Origin: Geitlerinema sp. PCC 7407
Lineage (GTDB): Bacteria > Cyanobacteriota > Cyanobacteriia > PCC-7407
Assembly: GCF_000317045.1 (NCBI RefSeq)
Contig: NC_019703.1
Coordinates: forward strand, 2,344,501-2,408,500
DNA: 64,000 bases
Direction: 5' to 3'
Positions within the stretch are counted from its first letter, which is position 1; the number at the start of each line of letters is the position of its first letter. Below are positions 35,909-46,194 of the stretch, one piece after another. A model generated the notes under the pieces. It had not been told where the DNA came from, searched no databases, and saw only the letters and a list, made by a program, of their open reading frames with translations. The position numbers and the translations under genes were made by a program.

Positions 35909-36608
35909 TTAGTTCTCTCAGGCTCAATTGTGAATAGTCCGAACCGTAGGCCCGAAATTGAGAAATGAACCTTGGCTTATACCGTCCAAAAAAGCGACTG
36001 AGCGTGGGTAACGGTACGCCTAAGCGTTCCGAGATGGATTTCCAGGATTCGTTTTCCAGCCTACTCAGCGCGATCGCCTGAAACGACGCTTCTGGGTGAT
36101 TTTCAACATGTTTACTGCGAAATTCTCCAGTCACATCCTCTTCTAGACATTTCCTCATTAATTCAGAGGTAGAAGCAGGTAAAGCTTGGAATTCCCCTTC
36201 CAGGCGGCTTTGAGACTCGGGCTGATCAAGGGAGTGCATTGACATATAGGGTTGGTCTCGTTTACCGCTGTGATTACCGATGATTTTGCGGCTCGCATCA
36301 ATCACTCGATACTGCATCAGGTTGTTGATCCAGGCCATCACCGAGCCGCGCTCAGGGTTGTATTTATCAATTCCCCCCTCACGGATATATGCCAATAAGT
36401 TCAAACGTGCCTCGGCATAGATGTCTTCATAATTACTTTGAGAAAACCGGACTCGGTGAGGTTGTTTCAGCCTGCCTGGTTGCACAATAAGCGTCATCAA
36501 TTGTGTCAAGGCAGTGTGACGAGCTTCGGAATCCGCCGGAGCACGCTGAGCTGCGATCGCCAGCTCTAGAAGCTGACGGTTGAGTTCATCGTCCTCAAAA
36601 TCAGGCAT
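35898..36608 (-). CDS. Sigma-70-like protein, first gene of the DUF1822 cluster
   Basis: 236 residues from the ATG at 36608 (GTG 36617 possible). Region 2 is visible in EDIYAEARLNLLAYIREGGIDKYNPERGSVMAWINNLMQYRVIDASRK, and a region-4-like helix-turn-helix in FQAIALSRLENESWKSISERLGVPLPTLSRFFGRYKPRF. No region 3 or region 1.1 is seen, so it resembles a short alternative sigma factor. It heads the minus-strand operon with DUF1822, CHAT-CHASE2 and DUF928, and may direct this operon or the convergent TPS operon. Confidence 0.85.
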   Translation of the reverse strand: MPDFEDDELNRQLLELAIAAQRAPADSEARHTALTQLMTLIVQPGRLKQPHRVRFSQSNYEDIYAEARLNLLAYIREGGIDKYNPERGSVMAWINNLMQYRVIDASRKIIGNHSGKRDQPYMSMHSLDQPESQSRLEGEFQALPASTSELMRKCLEEDVTGEFRSKHVENHPEASFQAIALSRLENESWKSISERLGVPLPTLSRFFGRYKPRFISQFRAYGSDYSQLSLRELNDE

Positions 36609-37089
36609 GGTAGGCACCAGTTGTTAGCTAACTCAAGCAACCTGTACTTTGTATTCAGCCAAAATCGAGCAATCTTATGCCAAATTTACTAGCCAATCTC
36701 AAAAAATCATGCTGTGAACATAAATTTTTGGATGGTTCGCATAAAAAGCGTTACTTGAGGCAGAGGGTATATAGGGTCAAAGTGAATGAGCGATCGCGCA
36801 CAGCTCAGTTTCTTTGATTTTGGCTGCACAAAAGTCTCACAGTTATTTTATGGATTTTGATCAAATTTAACATAAAGAATACGTGAAGTTACTGATATGA
36901 GGCAATCAAAATTGTAATAATTCCGCTAACCTCAATCGAAAGTACCTAAAAGCATACTTGTAAAGCCACTAATGCATCTTTGTATTGAGTGCTTTGCTTG
37001 CTCTAGGTGGTGGTAAGTCAGTGTTATGCAGTTTTTTGACTAAATACTTGATTTACCAAGTAATAAAGCTCTAAAAGCCATCTACCCAA
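36609..37089. promoter_or_regulatory. Divergent AT-rich control region
   Basis: 481 bp without a gene between the sigma-like gene and the surface-protein gene. Arms TACTTG (37045-37050) and CAAGTA (37057-37062) form a small dyad just upstream of the latter. TTGACT about 17 bp before AGTAAT there is a possible promoter. Confidence 0.4.
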
Positions 37090-38802
37090 ATGAAACTGCG
37101 ATCGCCTCGACAAGCTCCGCGTGTCAAATTGACTGTTAGTTTGCAGCAAATTCTGCACCTATCTCTTTTCCAGTGCCCGAAGTCCTTGCAAGTTGCTCTT
37201 CTGGTAATCATGGGAGCGGGTAGCCTCAGCGCCCAACCCTCCTTGGCTGCCCAATTTACCTATGTGGGCGATCCGCTTACTGACAGCCTAGCCTTTGACC
37301 CTAATGGACCAGGGGGTGTTGCCGCAGGTGGCACCGTCTATGAGATCAGCGGTATGGCGATCAAAGATGATCCTGATACAGATAGTCTTTGGTTTGCTTT
37401 TGGGGCCAAACTGCCAGTCTATGGCCAGGCTACTAACGCAGTAGAAAGTGGCTTTCCAATTAGCAACAGCAATATTGGCTTTGGCGACCTGCTACTAGAC
37501 TTTTCGGGGTTAGGTAGTCTCAAAGCAGCTAGCGATGCAGGACAACTCTACGGCATCCGCTTTGCAACTGGTAATGATTCTGAGGTCAATGGCATTCCCA
37601 TCGGGGTGTTTGAGAATGTACAAGCTAAAAGTGTAGCTTCAGACAATGCTGGCTGGTGGAACTTGTACTACAACAATCAGAATGTTGTATCGCGGGGACA
37701 GCCCTCTGCCCAGCTAGGAGAGTTAGCTTGGAATGATCCCTACTATACTGGCTATACAGGACCAACATTTGACGTTTCCTCCACTCAGATGGTGAATGCA
37801 ATTCGGGAGGGAACAGGGAATAAGATTGGCGAGCTAGCCATGATGAGTGCCGAAACGTTGGCGAAGGCAGGGTTTGATCTCGACCGATTACGCAATGGCG
37901 GCTCGGCAGAAGAGGGCTATAACGTTTTTGGTTTCCGAATTGCCCGGTCACTGCTGCCTGTTGCAGGCTTCATTGCAACACTTGTCACTGAGTGCGTCAA
38001 CGACATGATTGCTTTGGAGGCTGAGTTGATAACGCCTCCTGCACCGCCCCCTCCCCCGGAGATTTGTCCTGTCTTAGCAGGACAGCTGAACCCTCTACAA
38101 CCTACCCGAGTGGTTGATGGTATCAAGGTGTTTGAGAATGTTGATAACGGATTATGGTATGACCCGCCTGGAACAATGGGTTACACCTATCGAGCCGTAG
38201 GAGATACTACTTTCTTGGCGATCGATGATTTTCCTTGTGGTGTAGTTGATCCAACTTCTTTTGAAAGATCAGCAGCTGCATTTGCGGTCTTGGTGAATAA
38301 CCAGATCTATGGTGCCTACTATCCCGGTGAGAAAATTAACTTTACAGCCCTTTTCCCCAATGGCGTGACAGAGTTCACGATCTTAGGAATAGACTCTCCC
38401 GGAGGTCAAGCTGTTTGGAGACCCCTCATTGATCCGTTTGCGATTCCAATTCGGATGAATCAGCCGAACAATAACTCGTTTAACGTCATCCCTCTCGACA
38501 ACCTGGTGATTCCCGACCCAGCAATACGCATTCCTGAAGCAACTGATCCTACTGAATCTACTCCAAGCGATCCTATCCCTCCTCCAACAAGTTCCCCAGA
38601 ATCTGATCCAAGCGATCCCATCTCTCCCCCAACAAATTCTCCTCCTACTTCAGGTACACCTATTTCTAATCCAATTGGGATTATTACTATAGGTCCTAAT
38701 GTTACAGAAAAAACACCCGAACCATCGGCCATCTTGAGCGCAAGCGCTATCCTGAGCGCTTTTGTTTTAAGCCGCCGCAAGGAGAAACATACTACCCAAT
38801 AG
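37090..38802 (+). CDS. Exported surface protein with PEP-CTERM-like sorting tail
   Basis: 570 residues. A late signal peptide (VALLVIMGAGSLSAQPSLAAQ, about residues 36-56) precedes a beta-rich body. The C-terminus has a Pro/Ser/Asp-rich linker and then TPEPSAILSASAILSAFVLSRRKEKHTTQ, that is PEP, a hydrophobic stretch and a basic end, the exosortase-recognised tail. The segment KDDPDTDSLWFAFGAKLPVYG suggests the XDD-type exosortase-dependent family of cyanobacteria. The exosortase would cut at PEP and attach or release the protein at the outer surface. No exosortase is in the window. A strong terminator follows. Confidence 0.85.
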   Translation: MKLRSPRQAPRVKLTVSLQQILHLSLFQCPKSLQVALLVIMGAGSLSAQPSLAAQFTYVGDPLTDSLAFDPNGPGGVAAGGTVYEISGMAIKDDPDTDSLWFAFGAKLPVYGQATNAVESGFPISNSNIGFGDLLLDFSGLGSLKAASDAGQLYGIRFATGNDSEVNGIPIGVFENVQAKSVASDNAGWWNLYYNNQNVVSRGQPSAQLGELAWNDPYYTGYTGPTFDVSSTQMVNAIREGTGNKIGELAMMSAETLAKAGFDLDRLRNGGSAEEGYNVFGFRIARSLLPVAGFIATLVTECVNDMIALEAELITPPAPPPPPEICPVLAGQLNPLQPTRVVDGIKVFENVDNGLWYDPPGTMGYTYRAVGDTTFLAIDDFPCGVVDPTSFERSAAAFAVLVNNQIYGAYYPGEKINFTALFPNGVTEFTILGIDSPGGQAVWRPLIDPFAIPIRMNQPNNNSFNVIPLDNLVIPDPAIRIPEATDPTESTPSDPIPPPTSSPESDPSDPISPPTNSPPTSGTPISNPIGIITIGPNVTEKTPEPSAILSASAILSAFVLSRRKEKHTTQ

Positions 38803-38841
38803 CTTGTTAGCGCTTTCTTTCAAAGCATAAGCTAGCGACAG

Positions 38842-38886
38842 AAAAGCGATCGCCTTACTCCCTAAGGGAAATAGGCGATCGCTTTT
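38842..38886 (+). terminator. Strong intrinsic terminator with HIP1 arms
   Basis: Arms AAAAGCGATCGCCT (38842-38855) and AGGCGATCGCTTTT (38873-38886) form a 14-bp stem followed by more T residues, 40 bp after the surface-protein gene. The A-run on the 5' side means it could work in both directions. Confidence 0.9.
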
Positions 38887-39308
38887 TTATATCTCCTGTT
38901 TCTCACTTGGCTTTCTGTAAAAGATTGTGGCGCTGCATAAAAGCTCTGAATCTGAACCGAGAGATCATCAACGGTGTTGATATCAAGGATGCAATTTTAT
39001 GGCCAGCCAGTCTAAAAAGCAGAGATTAGCCGCTGAAACTTTTTTATTAGAACCGATTCTGACACCTAGCGCTATGAATGCCTTTATTTTATCAACTGCT
39101 AATGATGGAATTGTTGCAATGAGTAGTATATTCGTTGTCGTCAGTAAGGTAGCAGGGGTAGCCTCTCAAGCCTGGACAGATAACCCACAGCTTGATTGTC
39201 GCTAGGTTATCGAAATTCTCAAAGTAATCGCTTTGATTGATGTGCTTTCTCTATGCACTTAATCAACTAGATTCATCTTGTTTTTGTACTCTTCACAGGA
39301 TCACTCCT
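38887..39308. other. Intergenic region with one weak small ORF
   Basis: A 68-codon ORF (38999-39205, +, MASQSKKQRLAAETFLLEPIL) has AAGGA 10 nt upstream but an unremarkable sequence; I give it low credence. The rest shows nothing clear. Confidence 0.35.
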
Positions 39309-41987
39309 ATGCTCTCTACTTCTTCTGCTGCCGACAGTTTGCCGACTCAAGATAATCTCAACACTAGTGTTTCATCCAACTTTGTCCGTGCAACCGCTTC
39401 TCCCCTAGAGATTTCCTTCCAGGACACTACTAACCTCAGCCTGGAGACCCTGGATCGGGCAGTGCAAAAGGTGGAACACTATCTCAATGCCTTTGCCAGC
39501 AGTCCTGACTTCAGTCGGACTATGAACCTTGCCTTTGGAGATACCTATGATGTGAAGGAAGCAATTTCCTTCGCCAATGCCTGGGCAAATCAAGACTTTA
39601 GCCAACTGCCTCAAATTAAAATTATTTCAGGGGAAGATATCACTGGAGCCTATGGCGCTTTTAGCGCTGAAACCAACACTATTTATCTTTCCAGAGATTA
39701 TCTAAACCAAAATGCATATAATGTCGATGCCATCACTGGCATCATCTTGGAAGAGACTGGGCACTTCATGGATGCTCAGATTAATACCACTGACTCAGCT
39801 GGTGACGAAGGCAGCATTTTCTCTCAGCAGGTTCGAGGTATTTCTATCAATGCAGGTGAGCTGTTGACTCTAAAAGCCGAGAATGATCATTCAACTATTT
39901 TTATCGATGGTCAAACTTTAACGATTGAGATGTCTAGAGTGGAGGCGACTACGTTTGATAAACGCCTATATCAATCCATGCGCGGCATAAACAACCAGGT
40001 TTATACTCGCTCTTCAACTGATGGAACGACTTGGACATCTTGGGTTGGCAATGGTGCGACCCTAGACGCTCCTGAACTAGAGGTGTTCAATAATCGGCTC
40101 TACCAAACGGTCCGCGGTACAGATAACCAGGTTTACACCCGCTCTTCAGCGAATGGAACGACTTGGACATCTTGGGTTGGCAATGGTGCGACCCTAGACG
40201 CTCCTGAACTAGAGGTGTTCAATAATCGGCTCTACCAAACGGTCCGCGGTACAGATAACCAGGTTTACACCCGCTCTTCAGCGAATGGAACGACTTGGAC
40301 GCCTTGGGTTGGCAATGGTGCGACCTTCAGCACACCTCACTTGACAGTATTTGGTAACCAATTTATTCAGGTTGCGGAAGGCACAGATCAGAGAATTTAT
40401 AATCGGTCTTTGCCCAACACGCCAACAGGAACTTGGAATTCTTGGAAACAGACTGGTGGTTTAACTGCTCGTGACCTGACTGTAGCCGACATTAGTGATT
40501 TTAATGGAGATGATAAAACTGACGTCATCTGGCGCGATCCCAACGGCAAAGTTATCTTATGGCTTGATAAAGACCCTACTAAACGAGTTGAGATTGGCTC
40601 AGTCAGCAGCGATTACGCATTCCAAGGAACTGGTGATTTTAACCGGGATGCCAAGGTCGACATTATGTGGCGTAAAAATAACGGAGAAGTTTACGCCTGG
40701 TACATGAATGGCACTCAGCTTATTAAGTCTGAGTATTATGGTGGCTATGACCCAAGTGCAAAAGTACAAGGTTTTGCTGACTTGAATAAAGATGGCAAAA
40801 CTGATGTAATTTGGCGCTTGGCAGATAATAAGATTGTTGCGTGGTATGACCGCGATCCTACAAAGCGCTCTGTTCTACGAGTGGCAGAATCGGATTTAAC
40901 CTTTCAAGGAACAGGGGACTTCAATGCAGACGGTAACACTGATCTGATGTGGCGTAAGAGTACTGGGGAAGTTTATGCCTGGTATATGGATGGTACTCAG
41001 TTTGTTAAGTCTGAGTATTACGGTGGCTATGATCCAAGCGCAAAAGTCCAAGGTTTTGCTGACTTGAATAAAGATGGCAAAACTGATGTAATTTGGCGCT
41101 TGGCAGATAACAAGGTTGTTGCGTGGTATGACCGCGACTCTACAAAACGCTCTGTTCTACGGGTGGCAGAATCGGATTTAACCTTTCAAGGAACAGGGGA
41201 CTTCAATGCAGACGGTAACACTGATCTGATGTGGCGTAAGAGTACTGGGGAAGTTTACGCCTGGTATATGGATGGTACTCAGTTTGTTAAGTCTGAATTT
41301 TATGGTGGTTATCGGTCTGATTATCAGATGCAAACCAATACTACAAAATCTCAGATGGGCTACCGTTCAGAGCTGACTTCGTTAAAAGCATCACAATGGG
41401 ATTATTACAGTGGCGAAAGTGCCCAGTTCGGCAAGTATGAGTCTTACACTGTTGGGGATAAAGTCCAAGAAGATATGCCAGATGCTGTTCTTGCAGTATA
41501 CGAGGATTTATCTAAAACCATTTTCGACAGTGTCAATCAGGTGACCACTGGCTATGCATATGACCAGAGCTATCTTGCACTGGGACTTGGTTATCATGCT
41601 GGCATTGACATTGGTGCTAGCAATGGAACCCCGATTAGAGCTGCAACAAATGGCATTGTTGCGAAATCCTATTTGGGTACAAGACAAGATGGCACTTCCT
41701 ATGGCTATGTTGTTGGTATTGACGAAACAAATGCTAGTGGACAGAAGACAGGTCGACGCTGGTGGTATGTTCACAATACATCTAACTCGGTTCAAGTAGG
41801 AACTTCCGTAATAGCTGGAAAAACTGAAATCGCTAAAGTTGGACAGGGGCACCTGCATCTCGCAGTGACAAGCTCATCTACCGCATGGGATCCAGGCAAT
41901 GGGAGTAGTATTGCCGCTGTACATGATCGAACGATGAGCCCCTTAGAAGCATTCTGGAAATCACAAAACAACATCATTGGGTACTAA
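39309..41987 (+). CDS. Large modular protein: protease-like, lectin-like, FG-GAP and M23-like parts
   Basis: 892 residues from the ATG at 39309 (CAGGA upstream); an upstream TTG-started extension is rejected. Residues about 50-210 carry IILEETGHFMDAQ, an HExxH-like zincin motif with the first His replaced by Glu. About 215-375 are PLL/fucolectin-like repeats of 44 residues (RLYQTVRGTDNQVYTRSSANGTTWTSWVGNG). About 395-680 are FG-GAP/VCBS repeats of 94 residues with calcium-loop motifs (DFNGDDKTD, DLNKDGKTD, DFNADGNTD). The C-terminus resembles an M23/LytM domain with HxxxD in YHAGIDIG and HxH in HLHLAV. There is no classical signal peptide, so export could be by a type I route. Likely an adhesin or cell-wall-active extracellular protein. 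Confidence 0.85.
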   Translation: MLSTSSAADSLPTQDNLNTSVSSNFVRATASPLEISFQDTTNLSLETLDRAVQKVEHYLNAFASSPDFSRTMNLAFGDTYDVKEAISFANAWANQDFSQLPQIKIISGEDITGAYGAFSAETNTIYLSRDYLNQNAYNVDAITGIILEETGHFMDAQINTTDSAGDEGSIFSQQVRGISINAGELLTLKAENDHSTIFIDGQTLTIEMSRVEATTFDKRLYQSMRGINNQVYTRSSTDGTTWTSWVGNGATLDAPELEVFNNRLYQTVRGTDNQVYTRSSANGTTWTSWVGNGATLDAPELEVFNNRLYQTVRGTDNQVYTRSSANGTTWTPWVGNGATFSTPHLTVFGNQFIQVAEGTDQRIYNRSLPNTPTGTWNSWKQTGGLTARDLTVADISDFNGDDKTDVIWRDPNGKVILWLDKDPTKRVEIGSVSSDYAFQGTGDFNRDAKVDIMWRKNNGEVYAWYMNGTQLIKSEYYGGYDPSAKVQGFADLNKDGKTDVIWRLADNKIVAWYDRDPTKRSVLRVAESDLTFQGTGDFNADGNTDLMWRKSTGEVYAWYMDGTQFVKSEYYGGYDPSAKVQGFADLNKDGKTDVIWRLADNKVVAWYDRDSTKRSVLRVAESDLTFQGTGDFNADGNTDLMWRKSTGEVYAWYMDGTQFVKSEFYGGYRSDYQMQTNTTKSQMGYRSELTSLKASQWDYYSGESAQFGKYESYTVGDKVQEDMPDAVLAVYEDLSKTIFDSVNQVTTGYAYDQSYLALGLGYHAGIDIGASNGTPIRAATNGIVAKSYLGTRQDGTSYGYVVGIDETNASGQKTGRRWWYVHNTSNSVQVGTSVIAGKTEIAKVGQGHLHLAVTSSSTAWDPGNGSSIAAVHDRTMSPLEAFWKSQNNIIGY
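40021..40286 (+). repeat. 132-bp tandem repeat within the modular protein gene
   Basis: ATGGAACG recurs at 40021, 40153 and 40285, and the 132-bp units between are almost identical at the DNA level, meaning a recent duplication of one 44-residue lectin-like unit. Confidence 0.9.
40725..41294 (+). repeat. 282-bp tandem repeat within the modular protein gene
   Basis: AAGTCTGA recurs at 40725, 41007 and 41289, giving two near-identical 94-codon FG-GAP units and the start of a third. Silent differences are few, so the copies are fairly recent or homogenised. Confidence 0.9.
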
Positions 41988-42008
41988 CTTATGGAAATCT
42001 GAAAAAAT

Positions 42009-42042
42009 GGTGATCGCATCTAAAATATTAGATGCGATCACC
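42009..42042 (+). terminator. Intrinsic terminator after the modular protein gene
   Basis: Arms GGTGATCGCATCTAA (42009-42023) and TTAGATGCGATCACC (42028-42042) pair over 15 bp around AATA, followed by TTCTTGTT. Confidence 0.85.
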
Positions 42043-42158
42043 TTCTTGTTATTGATGCAAAGTGATGTTAGTTCCAGTTGTAAAGAGTCGCTGTTTGCTG
42101 TTGATTAAATTGGTGACTAAACTATCAATTTTTGCATAATTTAGTGACGAGGTGTCTG

Positions 42159-42389
42159 ATGAAAAAAAGAGATCATCGCAGTTCTCTGTTCGAAGCTGCC
42201 TGCTATCTAATGAAGCATTTTATGTTTGGCTTGCTCGGGGCAATAATGGCAGGCATTGTGATAGCTATATTTGGCATGTTTCACGTTGTCACTCCTATGA
42301 TTTCTTTGATCATGATTTGGCTAGCTAGAATTGGAGCCACAATTTTTTGTCTATTAGCCTTTGGCATAATCTTAGAATCTATTGAATGA
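42159..42389 (+). CDS. Small two-helix membrane protein
   Basis: 76 residues from the ATG at 42159 (MKKRDHRSSLFEAACYLM) with GAGG upstream. Two membrane helices are predicted (FGLLGAIMAGIVIAIFGMF and ISLIMIWLARIGATIFCLLAFGII). A short basic N-terminus suggests it stays inside. I do not recognise a family. Confidence 0.65.
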   Translation: MKKRDHRSSLFEAACYLMKHFMFGLLGAIMAGIVIAIFGMFHVVTPMISLIMIWLARIGATIFCLLAFGIILESIE

Positions 42390-42498
42390 TTCTCTTTTGT
42401 TACTTTAACTACATTACTTGAGACCTGAAGTGAGGCCTAAGTCTAGACACAGCTACTAGTTTTCTGTTTTGACAGATGGGAGTTGGCTGGAAAAAGCA

Positions 42499-45400
42499 TC
42501 AGCGACTCCTAGGTAGCTCAATAATGAACTGAGTACCCTGGTCAGAAGTCGATTGGCAGGTCAAGCTCCCCTTGTGTTTATCGACGATGACTTGGTAGCT
42601 GATTGACAGTCCTAGGCCAGTGCCCTTGCCCACTTCTTTGGTTGTGAAAAAGGGCTCAAAGATTCGCTGTCGCACTTCTTCTGGGATGCCACTGCCATTA
42701 TCCATAATTCGGATTTGGATACTGCTGTCTGTCAAGCTCGTTTGGACAGACAGAGTGGGGGCTTCTGCAGAGGTTTTATCTCGCTTTCCAGAGCTATCTA
42801 GAGCGTCGATCGCGTTGCTAAAGATGTTCATAAATACCTGATTGAGCTGGCCCGCGTAGCACTCTAGTAGCGGCAACTCGCTATACTCGCGAGTCACTCG
42901 AATCTCTTGGAAGAGAGAGGTTTCTTTCAGGCGGTGCTGCAAAATCATCAGCGTGCTGTCGAGCCCATCGTGGATATTCACAGATTTGAGAGCAGCCTCA
43001 TCCATGCGTGAGAAGCTGCGCAGCGCTTGGACGATTCCTCGAATCCGGTCAGCGCCTACCTTCATGGAGGCTAGCAGCTTGGGCAAGTCTAGCGTGAGGA
43101 AGTCAACGTCAATATTATCTGCTTCTTGAGCAATTTCTGGGTGGGGATTGGGATAGTGCTGACGGTAGAGACACAGCAGTTGCAGCAGGTCTTGGATATA
43201 TTCATCAGCGTGGGAGAGGTTGCCGTAGATAAAGTTAACAGGGTTATTGATTTCGTGGGCGACTCCCGCAACAAGCTGCCCGAGGCTCGACATTTTTTCA
43301 GTTTGGACTAGCTGGCTTTGGGTGTGCTGGAGTTCGCGGAGCGCCTGCTCAAGCTGAAGAGCCTGCTGGCGAAGTTCTGCCTCAGACTGGCGTAGGGCAT
43401 GCTCCGCAAGTTTGCGTTCTGTGATGTCCATGATGGTGCCAAAGAGCCGAACGACTTGGCCTTCGGCATTGCAGACTGCTTCTCCTTTGGAGTTGACATA
43501 GCGAAGAATGCCGTCAGGGGTAATGAGACGATCTTCAACGTCGTAGGCTTCAGCGTGAGTTAATGCTCTTTGAATTACAGCTTCAAAGAAGGGACGATCG
43601 TCAGAATGGTGAAGACTCAAGAATCCTTCATAGCTGGGAGCCTGGTCGCTGACAGGAAGGCCATGAATGCGAAAGACTTCGTCGGACCAGTTGATATGGC
43701 CAGTAGAACAGTCAAAGTCCCAACTGCCAATGTGAGCAAGACGCTGAGCTTCTTCTAGCTGTTTTTTGCTCTGCTGAATGGCGAGCTCCGCTCGCTTGCG
43801 ATCGCTGATATCTCGCAAGACAGCTAAGGCGCAGACTCTTCCTTCGTGAAGATAAGGGGTAACCACAACTTCCACATCAAAGGTAGAACCATTTTTGTGA
43901 ACATCGACTGCTTGACAAGAAACTTGCTGGCCAGCTCGAACCATGATTAGCGTCTGCTGGAAAAGATGCCAAGAATCTGGATGAATATAGTCTTGAGGAG
44001 AGAGCTGCATAAACTCCTCTGGTGTATAGCCATGAATCTTTGCATGAGCTGGGTTGCAAGTGATCTGGTTCCCAGTTTCTAGATCAAAGATGGCAATTCC
44101 GTCATTCACAGCCTCAAAGATACTGCGATATTGCGCTTCTTTTTGGCGCAGGATCTCTTCTGCTTGCTTGCGTTCGGTGATATCCCGAGAGATACCTACG
44201 GTCATAACCACTTCGCCTGCCAAGTTAAAGACGGGAGATTTGATGGTATGCCAGAGCCGCACAACTCCATCATGGCGAGTAACTGGCTCTTCAGGAATCT
44301 GAAGAATCTGACCGGTGTTGAAGACAAAGGCGTCATCTCGAATGTATTGCTGGGTATAGTCGGGAGGATTGAAAGGAGCATCAACAATGGACTTTAGCTC
44401 CTCAGCAGTCATGTTGTAATAGTCTCGAAATGCCTTGTTGGCCATCAAAATTCGTGACTCTGGTCCTTTGATCAGGACATAGTCACCGATGGCATCGAGA
44501 ATTTGGCGATAGGTTTGTTCCCGCTCGCGCAGCTCTAGCTCTGCTCGCTTGCGATCGCTGATATCGACAAATACGCCATTCTGTCGAGCGACTCCATCAA
44601 CGGTCTCTGCTGGCTCCGAGCGACCGCTGATCCATTTTTCGCGACCTGACGGCAAGATCACCCGAAACTCATCTGACCAAACTATACTTTCGTAGATGGC
44701 TCGGTTGGTAGAGGCGATCAATCGGGGAGCGTCCTCTGGATGAATTCGCTGCCAGAGGATGGGAGCACAGTCTAGGAGATGCTCTGGCTCAATCTCAAAA
44801 ATCTCAGCGGCCTTTGGGCTGAGATAGCTAAACCAGCTCTCCCCTGTGGCAAGGCGAGTTTCATACTGATAGATGGCCCCAGGCACAAAGGTATTGACGC
44901 TGCGCAGACGCTCTTCGCTCTCTCGCAGGGCGGCTTCAGCTTGCCGGCGCTCAGTCACATCACTAAAGACTCCCATGAGGCCAACAATTTTGCCCTGGGT
45001 GTCCTTGACGGCGCTGGCGCGAAAGAAGGTCTCGATGATGCGGCCGGTACAGGTTGTTTGCTCGACTTCCCCACTCCAGTTATCGCCTCGGCGCAGTGTC
45101 TGAATGATTTCTAGACCTTGCTGTGGATCCACAAAAGCGCCCCCAATGCCCCCCGCAGCGTTGAAGGCTTCAACACTGTCTGCTTCATACAGTTTGCTGA
45201 AGGCTGCATTTTGATAGATGTGGTTGCCCTCAGCATCGGCCATGCCAATGGCGTCATTGCAGCTCTCGACGGCCTGTTTATAGCGCAGGAGGCTATCTTC
45301 AGCGCGGCGGCGATCGCTGTTTTCCTGCTCTAGGAGGGCGATCGCCTGCTGTAGCTCAGCAGTGCGCTCTTCTACCCGGCTCTCTAGGGCCGCATTAGCA

Positions 45401-46194
45401 TCATAGAGCGCCAGCTCTGCCAGCTTGCGATCGGTGATATCTAGGAGCACTCCACAAAAAATCGTGTGTCCTTGGGAATTTACAATGGGGTCCGAGCTGC
45501 CTTGCCACCAGCGAATCTCGCCATCCGCACGAATCAAGCGTCCCTCATAGCGCCAAGGTGCAGGGGTTTCTAGGACCTGTATCACCGAGGACAAGTAATC
45601 ATTGAGATCTTCTGGATGGACTAACTGGACAAATTGATTGAAGTCCTGCATCATCACTTCTGCCGAGATGCCAGACAGCTCCAGAATACCTTCACTGATG
45701 TAGTCAACGGTCCAAAGTCCATCCCGATTGGTAAATTGAAAAATAGCGCCAGGAAGATTGGCAGCCATCTCCCTCAGCCTGGCTTCGCTCGCTGCCAAAT
45801 CTCTCGTTGCTTGTTTTTGGTCAGTGATATCGCGGCTTGTTAGCAAGAGACCCTCCATCTCTCCCGCTTCGTTTTGCCACGCACGAGCTTGCCATTGTTG
45901 CCAGCGATATACCTCAGAAGAAGTGTGATACTCCTCCCAAGTTTCAGTGTGTCCCTCCAAGCAGCGATCGCACAGGTTTGACCAGATCGATGTCGCATCA
46001 GGAAAAAAGCAAAAGTGCGATCGCCCCAAAATATCTTGCTCTTCAAGCGCATGATCCTGAAGCCATTGCTGGCTTACAGCCACGTAGCATCCCTCGCGAT
46101 CTAGCAAGGCTGCAGACACCGGCAAATGCTGAAGCAACTGTTGCAACAGTAATTCGCAACCGAGAGAATTTCTGCTAGAGCAGGAGTACAGCAT
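42499..46194 (-). CDS. Multi-PAS sensor histidine kinase
   Basis: 1,231 residues from the ATG at 46194 (an upstream TTG is unlikely). Seven PAS domains in series end in the usual DITDRK, DVTERR, DISDRK and DITERK segments, with a coiled coil ([34 protein letters not shown]) after the second. The kinase core has the phosphoacceptor His in [17 protein letters not shown], an N box ([14 protein letters not shown]), G1 (DNGSGIP), F box (EPFFTTK) and G2 (GKGTGLGLS). No membrane helix is evident, so it is a cytoplasmic sensor. No response regulator gene is adjacent. The kinase end is closely similar to that of the permease-kinase fusion about 7 kb away. Confidence 0.93.
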   Translation of the reverse strand: MLYSCSSRNSLGCELLLQQLLQHLPVSAALLDREGCYVAVSQQWLQDHALEEQDILGRSHFCFFPDATSIWSNLCDRCLEGHTETWEEYHTSSEVYRWQQWQARAWQNEAGEMEGLLLTSRDITDQKQATRDLAASEARLREMAANLPGAIFQFTNRDGLWTVDYISEGILELSGISAEVMMQDFNQFVQLVHPEDLNDYLSSVIQVLETPAPWRYEGRLIRADGEIRWWQGSSDPIVNSQGHTIFCGVLLDITDRKLAELALYDANAALESRVEERTAELQQAIALLEQENSDRRRAEDSLLRYKQAVESCNDAIGMADAEGNHIYQNAAFSKLYEADSVEAFNAAGGIGGAFVDPQQGLEIIQTLRRGDNWSGEVEQTTCTGRIIETFFRASAVKDTQGKIVGLMGVFSDVTERRQAEAALRESEERLRSVNTFVPGAIYQYETRLATGESWFSYLSPKAAEIFEIEPEHLLDCAPILWQRIHPEDAPRLIASTNRAIYESIVWSDEFRVILPSGREKWISGRSEPAETVDGVARQNGVFVDISDRKRAELELREREQTYRQILDAIGDYVLIKGPESRILMANKAFRDYYNMTAEELKSIVDAPFNPPDYTQQYIRDDAFVFNTGQILQIPEEPVTRHDGVVRLWHTIKSPVFNLAGEVVMTVGISRDITERKQAEEILRQKEAQYRSIFEAVNDGIAIFDLETGNQITCNPAHAKIHGYTPEEFMQLSPQDYIHPDSWHLFQQTLIMVRAGQQVSCQAVDVHKNGSTFDVEVVVTPYLHEGRVCALAVLRDISDRKRAELAIQQSKKQLEEAQRLAHIGSWDFDCSTGHINWSDEVFRIHGLPVSDQAPSYEGFLSLHHSDDRPFFEAVIQRALTHAEAYDVEDRLITPDGILRYVNSKGEAVCNAEGQVVRLFGTIMDITERKLAEHALRQSEAELRQQALQLEQALRELQHTQSQLVQTEKMSSLGQLVAGVAHEINNPVNFIYGNLSHADEYIQDLLQLLCLYRQHYPNPHPEIAQEADNIDVDFLTLDLPKLLASMKVGADRIRGIVQALRSFSRMDEAALKSVNIHDGLDSTLMILQHRLKETSLFQEIRVTREYSELPLLECYAGQLNQVFMNIFSNAIDALDSSGKRDKTSAEAPTLSVQTSLTDSSIQIRIMDNGSGIPEEVRQRIFEPFFTTKEVGKGTGLGLSISYQVIVDKHKGSLTCQSTSDQGTQFIIELPRSR

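Noticed and set aside
38999-39205. 68-codon ORF as a confident gene
   Set aside because: AAGGA lies upstream but the protein has no recognisable feature; kept only as a mention in the intergenic entry.
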